64,000 nt of DNA from Odoribacter laneus YIT 12061 (GTDB taxonomy: Bacteria > Bacteroidota > Bacteroidia > Bacteroidales > Marinifilaceae), in assembly GCF_000243215.1 (NCBI RefSeq), contig NZ_JH594596.1:767398-831397 (forward strand), written 5' to 3'. The notes under the pieces are model-generated. The model did not search any database, was not told where the DNA came from, and was given only the letters and a program-made list of their open reading frames with translations. The first letter of the stretch is position 1, and each line of letters opens with the position of its first letter. The position numbers and the translations under genes are program-made. This document shows, in pieces, positions 61,606 to 64,000 of this stretch.

Positions 61606-62799
61606 TTAGGCGGGGATGCAGACCGGACGAAGTTTTTTGCCTGTCAGTTTCTGAATTTCTTTCACCATGACTTTTTCGTCGGGAGAGCAAAAGGTGAGAG
61701 CTGTTCCGGTGTTTCCGGCGCGTCCGGTTCGTCCGATACGGTGTACGTATGTTTCGGCAGTATCAGGAAGATCGTAGTTGATGACCATCTCCAGTCGGTC
61801 GATGTCAATTCCTCTGGCAGCGATATCGGTGGCAACCATCACCTTTACTTTTCCGGATTTAAAGGCATTTAAAGCGCGTTGGCGCTGGCCTTGCGATTTG
61901 TTTCCATGTATGGATTCCGTCCGTATGCCTTCTTTGCTCAGAGAACGGGCAATGTTGTCGGCACCGTGTTTTGTACGGGAAAAGACGAGTACTGACTTTT
62001 TTATATCCTGCCCCAGTAGTTGTACGAGCAGGTTTTTCTTTTTCATTTTCTCTACAAAGTATATACATTGCTCCACCGTATCTACAGGAGAAGAGACCGG
62101 GTTGACTTCTACGCGAACCGGTTTTTTCAAAATACTGGCGGAAAGAGCAGCAATGCTTTGAGGCATTGTAGCGGAAAAAAGAAGCGTCTGGTGTTGTGCA
62201 GGCAGTTTGAGAAGAATGCGTTTAATATCGTTGATAAATCCCATATCGAGCATACGGTCGGCTTCGTCCAGGACGAAATGTTTCAATGAACTGAGGTCTA
62301 CAAAACCTTGATTCATCAAGTCGAGCAGACGCCCTGGGGTGGCTACCAGAATATCCACACCCCGGCGGAGTGCTGTCGTTTGTACGAGCTGTTTTATTCC
62401 GCCGAAGATGACGCAATGACGCAAACCGGTGTATTTTCCGTAATCAGTAAAAGAATCTCCGATTTGTAAGGCTAATTCTCGGGTAGGAGTTAGGATTAGG
62501 GCTTGGATCTCCCGTTTCCGGTATTTTTTTCCCGGATTGTTTTCCTGTCTGGAAAAGCTTTTCTTCTCCTGAGTATCCTGCGATACGGAGAAAGAAGCGT
62601 TATTTTGGGATAAATGCTGCAGGATAGGGATAGCAAATGCTGCAGTCTTTCCCGTGCCCGTCTGGGCGATTCCCAGTATATCCTTTCCGGAAAGCGCTAC
62701 GGGAATTCCTTGTATTTGAATGGGAGTTGGGCAATGATAACCTTTTTCGCTGATTGCTTTCAATAGGGAATCAGCGATATTTAATTCTTTAAATGTCAT
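61606..62799 (-). CDS. DEAD-box RNA helicase (RhlE-like)
   Basis: A 397-residue ATP-dependent RNA helicase with all main motifs: Q motif (CPTPIQIQGIP), motif I AQTGTGKT, Ia PTRELALQ, Ib TPGRLLD, II DEAD, III SAT, IV VLVFSRTKHG, V ATDIAARGIDIDR, VI HRIGRTGRAG. A basic insert (about 70-95, SRQENNPGKKYRKREIQ) lies between motifs I and Ia. There is no long C-terminal tail. It acts in RNA remodelling such as ribosome assembly or decay. 33 bp after the nitronate monooxygenase gene on the same strand. Confidence 0.95.
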   Translation of the reverse strand: MTFKELNIADSLLKAISEKGYHCPTPIQIQGIPVALSGKDILGIAQTGTGKTAAFAIPILQHLSQNNASFSVSQDTQEKKSFSRQENNPGKKYRKREIQALILTPTRELALQIGDSFTDYGKYTGLRHCVIFGGIKQLVQTTALRRGVDILVATPGRLLDLMNQGFVDLSSLKHFVLDEADRMLDMGFINDIKRILLKLPAQHQTLLFSATMPQSIAALSASILKKPVRVEVNPVSSPVDTVEQCIYFVEKMKKKNLLVQLLGQDIKKSVLVFSRTKHGADNIARSLSKEGIRTESIHGNKSQGQRQRALNAFKSGKVKVMVATDIAARGIDIDRLEMVINYDLPDTAETYVHRIGRTGRAGNTGTALTFCSPDEKVMVKEIQKLTGKKLRPVCIPA

Positions 62800-62832
62800 A
62801 AATTTTTTCGTTTTTAATAAAGTTACTGCTTT

Positions 62833-63915
62833 TTATAAAGCAGGTTGTGCAAAGAGAAGATCATTTTTTAGCTGATCGATCACTTCTTTTACACTTCGGA
62901 TTTTATTTGCCAGATAGGCGTTGGCTCCGGCGAAGGCATATCCTTTTTTCATATTTCCCCTGGCGGCATTGTAGAGCGCTTCGATGATACAATAAGGGCT
63001 TTTGGTATAGTCGCAGGTTTTAATGCAATGAAAGGCACAAGTACGCGGTTTTTCTTTTCCTTCCGCTACGTTCTGAATAAATTCTCCGTCGAAAGCACGT
63101 CCCGGCATTCCGACCGGGCTCTGGATAATACGGATATCTTTTTGTTCGGACTTGAGGTATACTTTTTTGAAATTTTCAGATGCATCACATTCGTTTGTCG
63201 GCACAAAAATAGACCCCATTTGAGCGGCGGCGGCCCCCAATTGCAGGAATCGGGCAATGTCTTTTCCTGTCGAAATTCCTCCGGCTGCAATAACCGGAAT
63301 CGGTTTGGTATCTTTGTAAGTTTCAGCTACGGCTACGATTTCCGGTACGAGATGTTCCAGAGCGTACTGTTCGTCTCCGATCTGGTTGGCTTTAAATCCC
63401 AGGTGACCACCGGCTTTGGGGCCTTCTACGACAAAGGCATCCGGCAGGTAATTGTAATGAGTCTGCCATTTTGTACAGATCAGTTGGGCTGCCCGGGCGG
63501 AAGAGACAATGGGGACAAGCATGGTACTGCAATCAGCTGTCCGGTAAGAAGGTAAGTCGAGGGGCAAACCGGCTCCGGCGAATATTACATCGGCTTTTTC
63601 GGCAATGGCTGTGCGTACCATGTCTGAAAAGTTGGAAAGGGCTACCATGATGTTGACCCCAATTACTCCTTTTGTTTTTTCTCTGGCTTTCCGAAGTTCT
63701 TCCTGAAGCCCGTAAATGCATTTTTGCAGATAAGAACCCTGCATATTCGGATAAAGCAAGCCTATGCCGGCTGCGGAAATTACGCCAAGCCCGCCTTCAT
63801 TTGCAACTGCTGAAGCCAGACCCGATAAAGAAACACCTACACCCATACCTCCTTGTATGATAGGAAGTTTTATTTCATATCTACCGATAAAAAATGATTT
63901 CATAATTTGCGACAT
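62833..63915 (-). CDS. Nitronate monooxygenase / NPD-like FMN enzyme
   Basis: A 360-residue TIM-barrel flavoenzyme of the 2-nitropropane dioxygenase family. Visible motifs are LPIIQGGMGVGVSLSGLASA near the start, DAFVVEGPKAGGHLGF with the active-site histidine, and IPVIAAGGISTGKDIARFLQ, LGAAAAQMGSIF for FMN binding. A cysteine-containing segment (CAFHCIKTCDYTKSPYC) is typical of the longer subgroup close to enoyl-ACP reductase FabK-like proteins. The exact substrate is unknown. ATG 63903 is an alternative start. Confidence 0.9.
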   Translation of the reverse strand: MSQIMKSFFIGRYEIKLPIIQGGMGVGVSLSGLASAVANEGGLGVISAAGIGLLYPNMQGSYLQKCIYGLQEELRKAREKTKGVIGVNIMVALSNFSDMVRTAIAEKADVIFAGAGLPLDLPSYRTADCSTMLVPIVSSARAAQLICTKWQTHYNYLPDAFVVEGPKAGGHLGFKANQIGDEQYALEHLVPEIVAVAETYKDTKPIPVIAAGGISTGKDIARFLQLGAAAAQMGSIFVPTNECDASENFKKVYLKSEQKDIRIIQSPVGMPGRAFDGEFIQNVAEGKEKPRTCAFHCIKTCDYTKSPYCIIEALYNAARGNMKKGYAFAGANAYLANKIRSVKEVIDQLKNDLLFAQPAL

Positions 63916-64000
63916 TGAAAATTTAACATTTGCCTTTTGGTATACAGAGATACGAAAAGACGTTCACAAGAACGAAACAAGGAAGTTTAGAAGACTTAAT

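Overview
The window looks like chromosomal DNA of a Bacteroidales bacterium, most likely Odoribacter-like. The signs are TAnnTTTG-type -7 promoter boxes, few Shine-Dalgarno sites, ORF6N proteins, RND pumps fused to their outer-membrane factor, LytS/LytTR and hybrid two-component kinases, and a long type II-C Cas9. The preferred Cas9 start gives 1498 residues; from memory, that is the length listed for Odoribacter laneus Cas9 in published type II surveys (recollection, not a search). No rRNA, tRNA, transposase or integrase was recognised.

Region by region. 1-6.2 kb: a complete type II-C CRISPR-Cas locus on the minus strand (cas9, cas1, cas2, leader, array cut by the window edge), with a divergent plus-strand tracrRNA beside the cas9 start. 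6.2-13.8 kb: a metal/drug efflux unit (RND pump fused to a TolC-like domain, lipoprotein adaptor, LytS-type kinase, LytTR regulator). 13.8-18.2 kb: a decayed patch with a duplicated yaaA fragment, a collapsed hybrid-kinase pseudogene, an outer-membrane protein remnant, and intact stress genes (PNPOx/zinc-ribbon protein, yaaA, ORF6N). 18.2-24.7 kb: an AT-rich island between two copies of a palindromic repeat. It holds a truncated STAND-like fragment, a 1248-residue TPR/GreAB-C-like/PIN-like protein and a HEPN-like helical partner. This is the best candidate for an undescribed defence system here.

24.7-37.2 kb: twelve co-directional minus-strand genes that look like a polyimmunity locus (DUF4241 multidomain protein, Tdi1/DUF1851-DUF6630 fusion, DUF1266, two ankyrin proteins, several small membrane or secreted proteins). 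They appear to be read from one promoter that overlaps a TetR-type operator, with a tetR gene upstream. 38.7-51.5 kb: ORF6N, a MATE pump plus Vat-type acetyltransferase operon, an autoregulated MerR/GyrI regulator, aldehyde dehydrogenase, nitroreductase, a heterodimeric ABC exporter, MmcQ/YjbR and GNAT proteins. 51.8-60.1 kb: an AraC regulator with a soluble PAS-rich hybrid kinase, an AAA ATPase, and a membrane hybrid kinase with a periplasmic binding-protein-like sensor. 60.3-63.9 kb: a membrane protein, a possible structured RNA, a DEAD-box helicase and a nitronate monooxygenase-like enzyme.

A dispersed palindrome of about 30-45 bp, arms ending ..GGGGCAAATG / CATTTGCCCC.., occurs six times, mostly just after gene ends. 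In at least one copy both arms have changed together, which suggests selection on the paired structure. Two copies mark the edges of the AT-rich island.
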